Shown: in pieces, positions 1 through 9,102 of the stretch
How the letters are laid out: every line of letters begins with the position of its first letter
Numbering within the stretch: the stretch's first letter is position 1
Notes under the pieces: generated by a model
Seen by the model: only the letters and a program-made list of their open reading frames with translations
The model's database searches: none
What the model was told of the DNA's origin: nothing
Position numbers and translations under genes: made by a program
Origin: Heterobasidion occidentale
Taxonomy: Eukaryota; Basidiomycota; Agaricomycetes; Russulales; Bondarzewiaceae
Assembly: GCA_039111635.1 (NCBI GenBank)
Contig: JBCAQO010000005.1
Location: 310,001-374,000, forward strand
Direction: 5' to 3'
DNA length: 64,000 nucleotides

Positions 1-278
1 CTACAGAAGGTCTGTGCTCAAGGCACCAAATAGAAGCAAACGATCAACGATCGGAATGATGTAATCTATGATGCGATCAGAGAAGCATGATGCAATCAAT
101 GATGTCAGTGATGTAACTGATCGTTAATCCAGGAACGAAAGATAAGATAAGATAACTCAATGTCCGCTGGTGAAGTCAAGGGGTCGGTCACCGGGTATAG
201 GTCGTATCCGTTGGTCATAGACCGCGTGTCATATGATCAGGTGATCATATATCATGTGTTATGAGCCGGCTCTTAACA
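1..278 (-). repeat. E1 3' LTR, partial (U3 portion)
   Basis: Matches 8087-8364 almost base for base and ends at the TCTTAACA terminus at 271-278. The remaining roughly 527 bp of the LTR (TATA box, R and U5) lie left of the window. Confidence 0.93.
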
Positions 279-292
279 CCACCCCCTTTCTA
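279..292 (-). promoter_or_regulatory. E1 polypurine tract
   Basis: On the element strand the purine-rich AGAAAGGGGGTGG directly precedes the TGTTAAGA start of the 3' LTR. This is the expected position for the plus-strand primer of reverse transcription. The same tract precedes the 3' LTR of E3. Confidence 0.8.
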
Positions 293-672
293 ACCTCGGC
301 CTCACATATAGCGCAATGGGTAATGGTCGGTTGGGTTGTGCGATATGTAGGCCAAGGCAGAAGTCGGGTAGTGCTTTGCAATGATAGAGTGGGGATTGAC
401 TAGGCGTGAGTCAGGCGAAGGGGAAAGCATAATGATGCGTGGTCCGGGACGTTGGTTTGACTAGCGTCTAGCCGGTGTCGATGGGCGTGGCATAGGTGGA
501 ACCGGGAGTGACGGTAAAGACGGTGATGAGGAGGACTCAGGACTGGTAGGGAAAACCTGAGGGGATGGTTCCGACGGTGTGTGCGTATGTGTCAATGTCT
601 TGCAGAGCGCGGAGTGCGAGTTCGAGCATGACTTTGACTGCGTTGTATATGGCAACGCGCGGGTTCCGTTCG

Positions 673-1725
673 TCAGGCATTCTCTTTGGGGGTCAAAGAG
701 AGATCTTGGTACAGTTCTGGGTTATTGTACCACTTGCTGTCTAGTAGAGGGGGTGCGAGTAGAGGGTGGTCAAGGGAGAGTGGGGAGATTCCGCGTGTTG
801 GGCTCTCTAATATAGGCCCTGCTTCGTTTGGTCCTGCTTGGCCAATCTGCTGGGTTTGAATCTCTTGCCATCGCTGTTCCTCTCTGGATGTTTCTGGTTC
901 CAACTCCGCGATAGGTGATCGGCCAAGATCATCTCTGGTGTCCATGGCATTGGGATCGATAGTTAATCGGCCAAGATTACTGTCGGTGTCCTTCCATAAC
1001 AATTCGCTGGTTGGAGTGGTTCTCCAAGGGGCTTCGTTCGTCGAAGCGCTGCCCGCTGTGCTCGAGTGGGGCGTAGGGTATCCTGTTTCCTGCGGTATCG
1101 TAATAGATAGCGCTGGCCGTTCTGTGTGTGTGTTTAGACTGTCAATATCCATGCCACCTGGTAGCCGTCCAGGGGTGTCTTTAATTGATAGGTCTTCTAA
1201 TTCTTCGGCCATGTCGAATTTTCGCTGCTCGTCTTCGGAGGTTATCTGTATATCTCCGTCAGAGTCGGGGGTACTAGGGGTACGAGGGGGTGTGTCCTCG
1301 TCTGAGTCGATGTCTCTTGCCGAGACGCACCAGGCGCCGCTTCCATATGGTGTGTATGGTGTGGGGGGCGTTCGTTTCGCGGGTGCGGAAGAAGGGGTGA
1401 GTCCTGTTGACGAGTAGGACATTTCTGATCCTGTCCCTTCTTCTTCTTCGGGGTTCGTGGAGAGGGGTCCTTTCCTCCATTCTCCATTGACGCTGTCTAG
1501 GTCCATGGCGTCTTCGTATTCTTCTCCGTCCGGCGAGTAATCCGAGCCTTCGTCCATGTAGTCTTCATCGGCGTTTTGATAAGACGTGTCTCCTAATTCC
1601 GGTGTGTGAACCGAGCCTTCTTCTGATCCGTCGTCTTCGTCGGCATTTTGACGAAGTGAATCTTTTTCCAAGCGAGTCCCTTGGTCATTTGTCTCTCCAG
1701 GTCCTTGACTGCGCGGTATCTCCAA
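673..1725 (-). pseudogene. E1 acidic C-terminal tail frame of Pol extension
   Basis: Open frame of up to 350 codons, very rich in Asp, Glu, Ser, Thr and Pro, with two similar acidic blocks around NADED/GSEEGS and NADEDYMDEGS. No membrane segment, signal peptide or known domain is seen, so it is not an env gene despite sitting where env would lie. In E3 the equivalent stretch follows in frame from the upstream repeat domain near 24,700, so it is probably the C-terminus of one long Pol product. In E1 one G is missing relative to E3 near 1668, which splits the frame. Role unknown; an acidic tail could bind basic chromatin proteins, but that is speculation. Confidence 0.6.
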
Positions 1726-2360
1726 TTTGATACTTGTTCATCCGCATTCTTCCTGGCCCATGTTGATTTCTGGGATTTCCTTGACTCGTGTTTGACTCCA
1801 GGGGAATATGTCGATGTGCGAGAGGAAGAGGAAGGGGCCACCTTCGTTTCCTGAGCGCGTTCGCGTTTATTCGTCTGAGTGCTCTTTCCTAGACTCTCTG
1901 TGTCATAGGTGAGGTTCTTCCCTTGTCGATGCATAATGATCTGTCCACTGGGTAACAATGGTTGGGCTTTCTTGAGTCCCAACCTGATTTCCGCCGGCGT
2001 CGCGCCGGTAGCTAGGAGCCGTCTTCCTAGCTTTGTTTTCCTGAGCTTTCGCCTGTATTCTTCATCCACCATGGATGCTCGTATGTGTGCGACCGTGGCT
2101 CCCGTGGCTAGTAGTTTCTTCCCTATTGGGTGAACGAGTAACTTGCGCCTTATGGATTCTTCCTGTATAGCGGTTTCTGCCTGTTTAACCGTTAGTCCTG
2201 CGCCTAGTAGTTTCTTTCCTGCTGATGTCTGTGTCAGCTTCCGTCTCGAGGTTTCTTCCTGTATTGTGGTCTCCGCTTGTTTGACCGTTAAACCTGCGTC
2301 GAGTAGTTTCTTCCCTGCCGAGGTCTTCATTAGCCGAATTTGTCTGTCGCACAGTTCCAC
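1593..2360 (-). pseudogene. E1 helical-repeat domain frame (four about 32-aa repeats)
   Basis: Frame of 255 codons continuing Pol after the chromodomain. It contains four tandem units of about 32 residues with a core of GKKLL-x-GLTVKQAET-x-IQEE-x-RRKL; the third and fourth are more diverged. The units look like paired amphipathic helices. No known family was recognised. One A is missing near 2409 relative to E3, which separates this frame from pol; in E3 pol, chromodomain and repeats are one open frame. It starts at a GTG only because of the break and is probably not a separate gene. Confidence 0.65.
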
Positions 2361-5300
2361 TATCTGGTTTCTGTCGAGTGCGAGTTGTAATTCCCGAGTA
2401 GACGGCCCATGCCTCGGACTGCCAGTGGGTATTTCCTGTGGAAGTCGCTAACTTCCTCCTTTGCGTTCTTGACCGCGTCCGCTGATTCCCATGAGTTGTC
2501 GGATTCCGGGTACCCTTTCCATTTGACTAGGTATTGTAGGGTCTTCCAACGTCCAAAGCGGCGGGATGCTATAATTCTTTCGACCTCAAATTCTTCCTGT
2601 CCTTCGATGAGGTCGGGTGGAGGTTTCCTATAGTTTGGACCGTGAGTGGTGTTCTCCTTGTACATGGTTAACCGCGAGGCATGGAAGACGTTGTGTATCT
2701 TCCTCCAATTCTTCGGCAACTCTAGCCGATAGTTAACCGTTCCTATGGTGTCCAAAATCTTGAATGGCCCAAATCTTTTTGGCCTTAACTTCTCCGAGGG
2801 GTGATCCGTGTGTATGTTCTTTCCGTCGAGCCATACTTGATCGCCTTTCTTGAATGGGGGAAGTTCTACCCCAAACTTGTCGTGCTGAGTCTTCATGGAT
2901 TCTGCTGCAATTTCCAAACTGGCCTTTGCTTCTTGCTGTGCTTTCTTTAACAGTTCTAGGCGCTTGTCGGCAGTGGGTACATTTGTGTTTCCGACGATTG
3001 CAGGGTAAGCTCTTGGTTGGTATCCATGAAGGAGCTCGAACGGCGAGATCTTTGTCGCCGAGTGCTGGTGTGAGTTGTGGGCATATTCTGCATAGGGAAT
3101 AAGTTCGGCCCAGTCGTCCTGTGTGGAGCTGCAAAATGCCCTGAGGTATTGCTCCAGTTCCTGGTTCATCCGTTCCGTTGCTCCATCCGTCTGTGGGTGG
3201 TAGGCCGTGCTAAGGGATGACTTGATTCCTAATTCTTCTAGTAGCGCCTGTGCTACTTTAGACGCAAATTGTGTTCCGCGGTCCGAAATTATCTTGTCCG
3301 GTAATCCGTACCGTCGCCATGTGTGATCTAAGAGTAATTTCGCCGTTCCGTCGGAATCGATCGTCTTCTTGCAAGGGGTGATGATCGTTGTCTTCGTTAA
3401 CCGATCCGTGACCACGTGTATCGAGTCGTATCCATTTGACTCCGGGAGATCTGTAATAAAGTCCATTGTGATTGTTCCGAATGGTCGGTCCGGTATCTCC
3501 GTAGGCTGTAACGGCACCATTGTTGGGTGTGTGTCGTTCTTCGTTGATTGACATATTGCGCATCCTTCCACGTATTGTTGTACCGTGTTAGACATTCCAG
3601 GCCAAGTATAGTCTTGACCGACTGACGCCAGGGTACCTCTAACTCCTGGATGTCCCGCTGTTCGGTTGTCGTGATGCCGTTTGATTATGTCCCTTCGTAG
3701 TTCTCCGTTTGACGGTACGTAAACCTTTCCGCGATGTAGTACGAGGCCGTCCTCTTCGTTCCATTCCTGCAAGCCTTTCTTGAGGGATCTTGGTCCGAGT
3801 TCATTGACCTGTTTCAGTATTTCCAATAGCCAGGGGTCTTCCCTGTTTCCTGCTATGATGCGGTCCCTAAGCTCCGTCTCGATCATGGTAACCGCCGTTC
3901 TTCCCGTTGCCCTAAGGTGGAAGATCTTCTGTGGATCGAGAGGTTCTATCAGATCTGTTGCGCCGAGATGGACAGATCTGATGTTTGTTGCTTCTGTGAA
4001 GGGGGTCCGGGAGTTTGGCTGGGTTGTTTTATCGAAAATTTCCGGCCCGAGGAGGACTTCTCCCGAATTGTCTAATTCCACCCCCTCTTTATGGTCTGGC
4101 CTCCGAGACAGACCGTCTGATTTATTCGTGGTCCCCGCCTTGTGTGTGAGTTTGTAGTCGAAGCGTGACAAATAAAGCGACCACCGGGCTTGTCGACGAT
4201 TTAGTTTCTGTGATGTCCTGAACCATTCCAGATTCTTGTGATCGGTCCAGACGTCGACCTGGTGTGTGGCGCCTTCCAAGTAATGTCTCCATGCTTCGAA
4301 CGACCGTACTACCGCCAGAAGTTCCTTGTCGTATATTGGGTAGTTTCGTTCTGCGGGTGCAAGGGATTTCGATATATAGGCACATGGGTGCCACTTGCCG
4401 TCCTTGGCCTGTTGCGAGAGTACTGCACCTGTAGCAAAATCAGAGGCATCGCATTCGATGCGGAATGGCTGTTCCGTATCCGGCATGATTAGTACAGGTG
4501 ACTCGGTGAATGCTTTCCTAAGCTGTTGGAAGGCCTGCTCGCATCCTGGGGTCCATACCCAGGCGTGTTCCTTCTGTGTTAACTCGAATAGCGGTCGTGC
4601 TACTTTCGAGTAATCCTTTATAAATCTGCGATAAAAATTGCAGAATCCAAGGAAGGACTGTACTTCCTTGACGCGAGTGGGCGTCGGCCACTGCGCGATT
4701 CCTTCTACCTTGACTGGATCCATTTCCAGGTGTCCATGCGATATGACGTACCCCAAGTACGTCAGTTTATTCTTGTGGAAATGGCATTTCGATGGCTGCA
4801 GGTAGAGATCGTTGTCCTTCAATATTTGGAGGACCTGCCGTACGATTCGGATGTGTTCTTCCATGGTCTTGGTGAATACCAAGATGTCGTCCATGTAGAT
4901 CGCAACCTTCCCCGAGTAGATGAGGTCCTTGAAGAGCGAGTTCATCATGGTTTGGAAGGTGGCCGGCGAGTTCGTTAATCCGAAGTACATGACGAGGGGT
5001 TCGTACATTCCTAGATTCGTTAGGAATGCCGCCTTGTGAATATCCTTCTCAAACATCTTTATGTTGTTGAAACCTGTGTCAACATCCATAAGCGAGAGGT
5101 ATTCCGCATCCTTGAGTAGGTCTAAAAGTTCCTGGATTATCGGCAGGGGGTACTTGTTCTTCACGGTTATCTCGTTTAACCGTCGATAATCCATGACTGG
5201 CCGCAATTTTCCGTTCTTCTTTTTGACGAAAAAGAAGGGTGATGCGATGTGTGACTTGGATTCCCTGATGAATCCCTTGGCCAGATTTTCCTCTATAAAT

Positions 5301-5530
5301 TTCTTGAGCTCGGCCTGTTCGATAGGACTTAGACTGTAGAGTTTGGGGCGTAACGAGTGTTCCATGCCCTCCTTGATGTCAATATGATGGTCCCATGGTC
5401 TTTCCGGTGGGAGCCGTCCTTTGGGTCGTCCGGTGAATACTTCTTTGTAGTCCCAGTATTCCTTTGGTACGATTTCTCGAATGATAACTCCGGCTTTCCT
5501 TTTGCGGCTTCTTCCGCTAAGCGCTGTGAG
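2360..5530 (-). CDS. pol: E1 pol: reverse transcriptase, RNase H, integrase, chromodomain
   Basis: Open from just after a TAA at 5533-5531. First ATG is at 5365, but conserved RT lead-in residues (KEYWDYKEVF) lie upstream of it, so translation probably enters by a -1 frameshift from gag-pro, which overlaps by about 200 nt. Domains in order: RT with YMDDILVF near 4880; RNase H with ECDASD and YDKELLAV; integrase with HHCC finger (HH..H..CAIC) and the DDE residues in TMDFITDLP, ISDRGTQF and DGATERMNQE; a chromodomain near the end (FEVERI..W..YLVKWKGYP..SWE). The chromodomain marks a chromovirus, whose integrase is often steered to chromatin marks. About 1,050 codons. A one-base loss near 2409 ends it early. 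Confidence 0.93.
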   Translation of the reverse strand, partial: LTALSGRSRKRKAGVIIREIVPKEYWDYKEVFTGRPKGRLPPERPWDHHIDIKEGMEHSLRPKLYSLSPIEQAELKKFIEENLAKGFIRESKSHIASPFFFVKKKNGKLRPVMDYRRLNEITVKNKYPLPIIQELLDLLKDAEYLSLMDVDTGFNNIKMFEKDIHKAAFLTNLGMYEPLVMYFGLTNSPATFQTMMNSLFKDLIYSGKVAIYMDDILVFTKTMEEHIRIVRQVLQILKDNDLYLQPSKCHFHKNKLTYLGYVISHGHLEMDPVKVEGIAQWPTPTRVKEVQSFLGFCNFYRRFIKDYSKVARPLFELTQKEHAWVWTPGCEQAFQQLRKAFTESPVLIMPDTEQPFRIECDASDFATGAVLSQQAKDGKWHPCAYISKSLAPAERNYPIYDKELLAVVRSFEAWRHYLEGATHQVDVWTDHKNLEWFRTSQKLNRRQARWSLYLSRFDYKLTHKAGTTNKSDGLSRRPDHKEGVELDNSGEVLLGPEIFDKTTQPNSRTPFTEATNIRSVHLGATDLIEPLDPQKIFHLRATGRTAVTMIETELRDRIIAGNREDPWLLEILKQVNELGPRSLKKGLQEWNEEDGLVLHRGKVYVPSNGELRRDIIKRHHDNRTAGHPGVRGTLASVGQDYTWPGMSNTVQQYVEGCAICQSTKNDTHPTMVPLQPTEIPDRPFGTITMDFITDLPESNGYDSIHVVTDRLTKTTIITPCKKTIDSDGTAKLLLDHTWRRYGLPDKIISDRGTQFASKVAQALLEELGIKSSLSTAYHPQTDGATERMNQELEQYLRAFCSSTQDDWAELIPYAEYAHNSHQHSATKISPFELLHGYQPRAYPAIVGNTNVPTADKRLELLKKAQQEAKASLEIAAESMKTQHDKFGVELPPFKKGDQVWLDGKNIHTDHPSEKLRPKRFGPFKILDTIGTVNYRLELPKNWRKIHNVFHASRLTMYKENTTHGPNYRKPPPDLIEGQEEFEVERIIASRRFGRWKTLQYLVKWKGYPESDNSWESADAVKNAKEEVSDFHRKYPLAVRGMGRLLGNYNSHSTETR

Positions 5531-7248
5531 TTAGTATGCTTGGTCTGTTTCTTTGGCCCGAGCGGGTCTTCGCGCTTGCCCCTAGGTTGCGACTTATCCT
5601 TGAATTCTTTGCGCGCGCCCCAAGGCTGCGACTGATTTTCCTTGTCTTCACGCGTGCCCCTAGGCCGCGATTTGTCTTCGCGCGTACCCCAAGGTCGCGA
5701 CTTTTCTTCGCGCATGCCCCAAGGCTGCGACTTTTCCTGGGTTTCGGCTCTGTGGATGTCTACTCCTTCCTCGGAGTCGTTGTATAGTTCCAGTGCTTCT
5801 AGAGCTCCCGTTTCTAGGTACCTGACGAGGTATACTCCATCTTCGTCTAGGTTCGTGGAGGAAAGTGCGGGCTTGCCGCTACCGTCTTCCGTTGCATCTT
5901 CTTCGGCCCATGTGGGGGCTTCCATTTGTTTAGCCCGAGCGCGAAGATGCGCATTCAACCTTCGGGTTGTGAACCCCGGATCTTTAGGTATTGTCCGCGG
6001 ATGTGGTACTGTAGTGTTTCCCACTTTCCGGCCTGTCCTAGGTATTCCCGCCTTTTGTGATGGGATGCTGTAGTCCCGGCGCTGATAGCCCTCGGCCTCT
6101 ATCCTGTTCTCCTCGAGGGTGGGGAATATTGTTTTCTTCCTAAAGGCTCTTTTGGCCTTGACCGGCCCTCCTTGTATTAGACAGGAGGGTGGGCATCTCG
6201 TGAGGTGCAGCCCGTAGGCATGCCAGTCGACTTCTGGGTTGTGCTTTAACAACCAGTCGGTTCCTAGAATCACGTCCTCCTTTCCTATGTCCGAGACAAA
6301 TAGTAAGGTTCGTTCCTGGTGCGTTCCGCGATTTTCTCCGTGAATGCGAACGCCTATGTTTACCCGTGCGGTAATGTTTCCTAGTGATTCTCCTCCCACA
6401 TGATTTATGGGGATGGGTCGAGTGGGGATGGTCGCAACTCGATGTTTCTCTACGAACCGGCGATTAATGAAGTTGCCGGTTGCTCCACTGTCGATTAACG
6501 CAGTGGTTCTTGCCGTCCTATTGAGTCCTATGAGATCTATCTCAATTCGAAGTGATGGTGCCCCTGTTTTTACAATCTGAGAGATCGAAGAGATCGAGAT
6601 GGCTGGTCTGGGATCTTCTTCGACCTCTGCTTCTTCGCATAAGTGTGCGATTGGCGAGAACCGATTGCTTGTCGGAATAGGCGTTGGCTGGCGCCTATCC
6701 GAGATCTGTTCCAAGAGATGCTGTATCTCCGAAGCTTCCGTGAGCTTCTTTTCCTGGTATCGGTTCCGTTCTGGGGTTCCTTGCATCCTTTCCCATAGGG
6801 TTTTCTTCGGCTTCTTGTTCCTTCGGTTTGGGCAGTTCCTTGCCCAGTGTCCTGGTTCACTGCAACTAAAACAAATGTCGTTGTCAGTACCTTCGCGCTT
6901 CCTTTTCCTTCCCTGGTATGGCGATAGGATTGGTCTGTAAGCTTCTTGAAAAGCTTCTTCTTCCATTGACTCCGCGTGCTTCCCTGTTTGAGTTATTAGA
7001 TCTTCAAAACGATCTGGTACTCCGTCCTGAAGGACTCGCACGGCGAGTTCTTTCTTGAGTCCCCTCAGGTAGTATTTCTTTTTGAGTTGGTCGTCTGCTC
7101 TGGCTAGGAGGGCGACCGCCCCGAATCTCTGCGTGTACTGGACCCAATTTCTGTTTCCTTGAGTGACTTTCAGTAGTCGGTCTGGTACGCTGGGCAGTCG
7201 AAAGGCTTTGTCCGGGGGTTCCGGTTCCGGGGTCTTGGCGGTACTCAT
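5329..7248 (-). CDS. gag-pro: E1 gag-pro: N-terminally short Gag with zinc knuckle, aspartic protease
   Basis: 639-codon frame from the ATG at 7248-7246. It starts a short Pro/Glu-rich segment, then the C-terminal part of a Gag capsid domain, a CX2CX4HX4C zinc knuckle (CFSCSEPGHWARNC), a retroviral-type aspartic protease with DSGATG near 6490 and the ILGTDWL flap-side motif, and a linker with five KSxPxGxRE repeats (about 5560-5735). Compared with E4, about 110 residues of the capsid N-terminal half are absent. The C-terminus overlaps pol in the -1 frame. Uninterrupted in E1. A frame upstream (7558-7250) is protein-like but lacks an ATG. Confidence 0.85.
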   Translation of the reverse strand: MSTAKTPEPEPPDKAFRLPSVPDRLLKVTQGNRNWVQYTQRFGAVALLARADDQLKKKYYLRGLKKELAVRVLQDGVPDRFEDLITQTGKHAESMEEEAFQEAYRPILSPYQGRKRKREGTDNDICFSCSEPGHWARNCPNRRNKKPKKTLWERMQGTPERNRYQEKKLTEASEIQHLLEQISDRRQPTPIPTSNRFSPIAHLCEEAEVEEDPRPAISISSISQIVKTGAPSLRIEIDLIGLNRTARTTALIDSGATGNFINRRFVEKHRVATIPTRPIPINHVGGESLGNITARVNIGVRIHGENRGTHQERTLLFVSDIGKEDVILGTDWLLKHNPEVDWHAYGLHLTRCPPSCLIQGGPVKAKRAFRKKTIFPTLEENRIEAEGYQRRDYSIPSQKAGIPRTGRKVGNTTVPHPRTIPKDPGFTTRRLNAHLRARAKQMEAPTWAEEDATEDGSGKPALSSTNLDEDGVYLVRYLETGALEALELYNDSEEGVDIHRAETQEKSQPWGMREEKSRPWGTREDKSRPRGTREDKENQSQPWGARKEFKDKSQPRGKREDPLGPKKQTKHTNSQRLAEEAAKGKPELSFEKSYQRNTGTTKKYSPDDPKDGSHRKDHGTIILTSRRAWNTRYAPNSTV

Positions 7249-7547
7249 CTTCGCTGGCTGGGCGAAGGTTGGAGTAGTGGGGCGTGATCCGGATAGAGAT
7301 GGGGAACGTAACGTATCCGTCCCTTTCGAGTAGGTATCGATATGGAGGATGATGGAGTAGCGGTCTGAACAAACTGTCGGTGATTTGGTTAAGCGCACTG
7401 CTAATGACCTCGGGTGGTTCTGCTACAAGGGTGATGGAGAGTGTGTGCGTTCGGCGTAAATCGCCTTCGTGTAAATGGAAGGTGATGACGCCGACGATCT
7501 CGGTATTTGGGGAGGGTAGTCCGTCCAGAGTGAGGCAGGGGCAGGTG
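7248..7547 (-). other. E1 5' leader between primer site and gag
   Basis: About 300 bp. One frame is open across it with a protein-like composition but no ATG. In E3 a one-base loss in a C run joins that frame to gag; in E1 it stays out of frame. I regard it as leader, but an extended Gag N-terminus cannot be excluded. Confidence 0.5.
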
Positions 7548-7559
7548 AGCTCGTTCAAG
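7548..7559 (-). promoter_or_regulatory. E1 primer binding site, self-priming type
   Basis: Starting two bases after the LTR end on the element strand is TGAACGAGCT (7557-7548). It is the exact reverse complement of a decamer in the LTR's R region just downstream of the TATA box. No match to a tRNA 3' end (no TGG start). See the E3 copy at 18806-18815. Confidence 0.65.
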
Positions 7560-8364
7560 TGTTAAGACCTGGTCTTCGCACGTGATGTGCCAGGAGGCTC
7601 CTGAGTCACTGAGGGACGTGCCAAATCCAAGTACGTCCGATGAAGGCACCAGCGGCTACTTGAGTGCGTAATTCGGGATGTACGAGGGATTCGTGATGGT
7701 ATCGCGTCTCCAGGAATGCACAAAGGTTTTCCCACAGATGTGCGGGTACGACCTGATGCGGACCTGGATGGCAGTAGATATGCTGCCCACTAAAGTCGAG
7801 ATAGAATACTGCTAGTCCTGTGTAGAACTCAGCCAGTATTGAGATGACGACTGAGTGGTTGAGGATGACGATAGAGAGAAGCGCAGGGCAAGTTAAACCA
7901 ATGCTCAAGCAGATGTTCTATTGACAATCAAGAGTCTGGCCTATTGGCAAAGACTATGATATAGCAGTGGTATGGCTAGTACCAAGGTCAAGAGTAAGAA
8001 CAGGTGGGGAGTAACAAAGGTGAACGAGCTGGCGATACAGGTATCTGGCTCGTTCTATATATACGCGATCCGCTTTAGGGCAAGATCTACAGAAGGTCTG
8101 TGCTCAAGGCACCAAATAGAAGCAAACGATCAACGATCGGAATGATGTAATCTATGATGCGATCAGAGAAGCATGATGCGATCAATGATGTCAGTGATGT
8201 AACTGATCGTTAATCCAGGAACGAAAGATAAGATAAGATAACTCAATGTCCGCTGGTGAAGTCAAGGGGTCGGTTACCGGGTATAGGTCGTATCCGTTGG
8301 TCATAGACCGCGTGTCATATGATCAGGTGATCATATATCATGTGTTATGAGCCGGCTCTTAACA
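7560..8364 (-). repeat. E1 5' LTR, 805 bp
   Basis: Complete LTR with TGTTAAGA...TCTTAACA ends. It contains the TATA box and the GAACGAGC/GCTCGTTC inverted repeat (about 8022-8066) seen in the E3 LTR, and matches the 5' LTR of E3 in length. Confidence 0.95.
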
Positions 8365-8384
8365 AAAGCCGACAGCGACCCCGA
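8365..8384 (+). other. 20-bp piece of E4 between E1 and E2
   Basis: These 20 bases separate E1's LTR from E2. The last four, CCGA, recur directly after E2's 3' LTR (14905-14908), so they are the left target duplication and belong to the E4 sequence E2 entered. Confidence 0.6.
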
Positions 8385-8590
8385 TGGAGTAGTAGAACTC
8401 CATACCAGGCAGAAAGGAAGACAGAGCCGGAGAACGAGACGAGGCGAGACAAGACCAGACGAGAGAAGGAAACAGGAGGATAGAGGGATCGGGAAGCGAC
8501 ACGGGGTTAGGGCTAGCGTTGTAGACAGCTCGTAGCGCCATCACATCCACTGCCAGCACCACCACTGCACCTTCGTTTCTGGCTAGTCCA
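8385..8590 (+). repeat. E2 5' LTR
   Basis: 206 bp, with ends TGGAGTAG and CTAGTCCA forming an imperfect inverted repeat. Repeated at 14699-14904 with two visible differences. Confidence 0.93.
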
Positions 8591-8592
8591 TC

Positions 8593-8605
8593 TGGTGACA
8601 ACAGC
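8593..8605 (+). promoter_or_regulatory. E2 putative primer binding site
   Basis: TGGTGACAACAGC lies two bases after the 5' LTR. It begins with TGG, as expected for pairing with a tRNA CCA end. The tRNA species was not identified. Confidence 0.45.
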
Positions 8606-8630
8606 ACAATTCGACACCCACAACCTAGTA

Positions 8631-8678
8631 CACTGCTGAGAACACTGCTGAGAACACTGCTGAGAACACTGCTGAGAA
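8631..8678 (+). repeat. 12-bp tandem repeat in E2 leader (4 copies)
   Basis: CACTGCTGAGAA occurs four times head to tail with no mismatch. It lies in the leader between primer site and gag. Function unknown; it may be simple slippage or part of an RNA packaging structure. Confidence 0.95.
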
Positions 8679-9102
8679 AACAGTACCAGACCACACCCTA
8701 GAACACCGCCGTCAGAAACAAAACTCCACAACATAACCCCCCCACTTCCTCACCCTGGCACCCACCCGCGACAAATCTGGTCGTTTCCGCACGACTCCCC
8801 TTATAGACAATTCCCCGCAGAGTTCAGAATCATCGTTTACAGACATAGACACCAGCCCGCTCCCCTCCTCCCCCGCAGAAACAGACTATACCCCTCTCCC
8901 GTTTTCATTCCCATCCCTCCTAATCAACGAAACCCCCTCATTCCCTTCTACCATAATCAACCTCAATTCACCAACACCCTCACCCTCGCCTTTACCGCCG
9001 CTTACATCCCTACCTACCGCGACACTTACATACAAGCGCACCCCCCCAACCTCTCCCTCCTCCAATTCCTCAGACACAGACGAGCCCGACCACGAACGCT
9101 CA

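Larger units (their letters stand above)
1..8364 (-). mobile_element. E1: chromodomain Ty3/gypsy LTR retrotransposon (3' LTR cut by window edge)
   Basis: Bounded by LTRs that begin TGTTAAGA and end TCTTAACA on the element's strand. Reading down the minus strand it holds a 5' LTR (8364-7560), primer site (7559-7548), gag-pro (7248-5329), pol with RT, RNase H, integrase and chromodomain (5530-2360), C-terminal extension reading frames (2360-673), a noncoding tail with a purine tract (292-279), then the first 278 bases of the 3' LTR. The 278 bp of LTR present twice (1-278 and 8087-8364) differ by eye at two positions, so insertion was recent. The target duplication cannot be checked because the left end lies outside the window; the five bases right of the element are AAAGC. 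Same family as E3, opposite orientation. Confidence 0.95.

Noticed and set aside
938..1417. Long plus-strand frames opposite E1 coding sequence (for example 938-1417, 3780-4157, 5642-6073).
   Set aside because: Antisense shadows of the acidic and repeat-rich E1 frames; composition mirrors the opposite strand and no domain is seen.
673..1725. Env gene in E1, because a large frame lies between pol and the 3' LTR.
   Set aside because: No signal peptide, membrane span or glycoprotein-like pattern; in E3 it continues the Pol frame.
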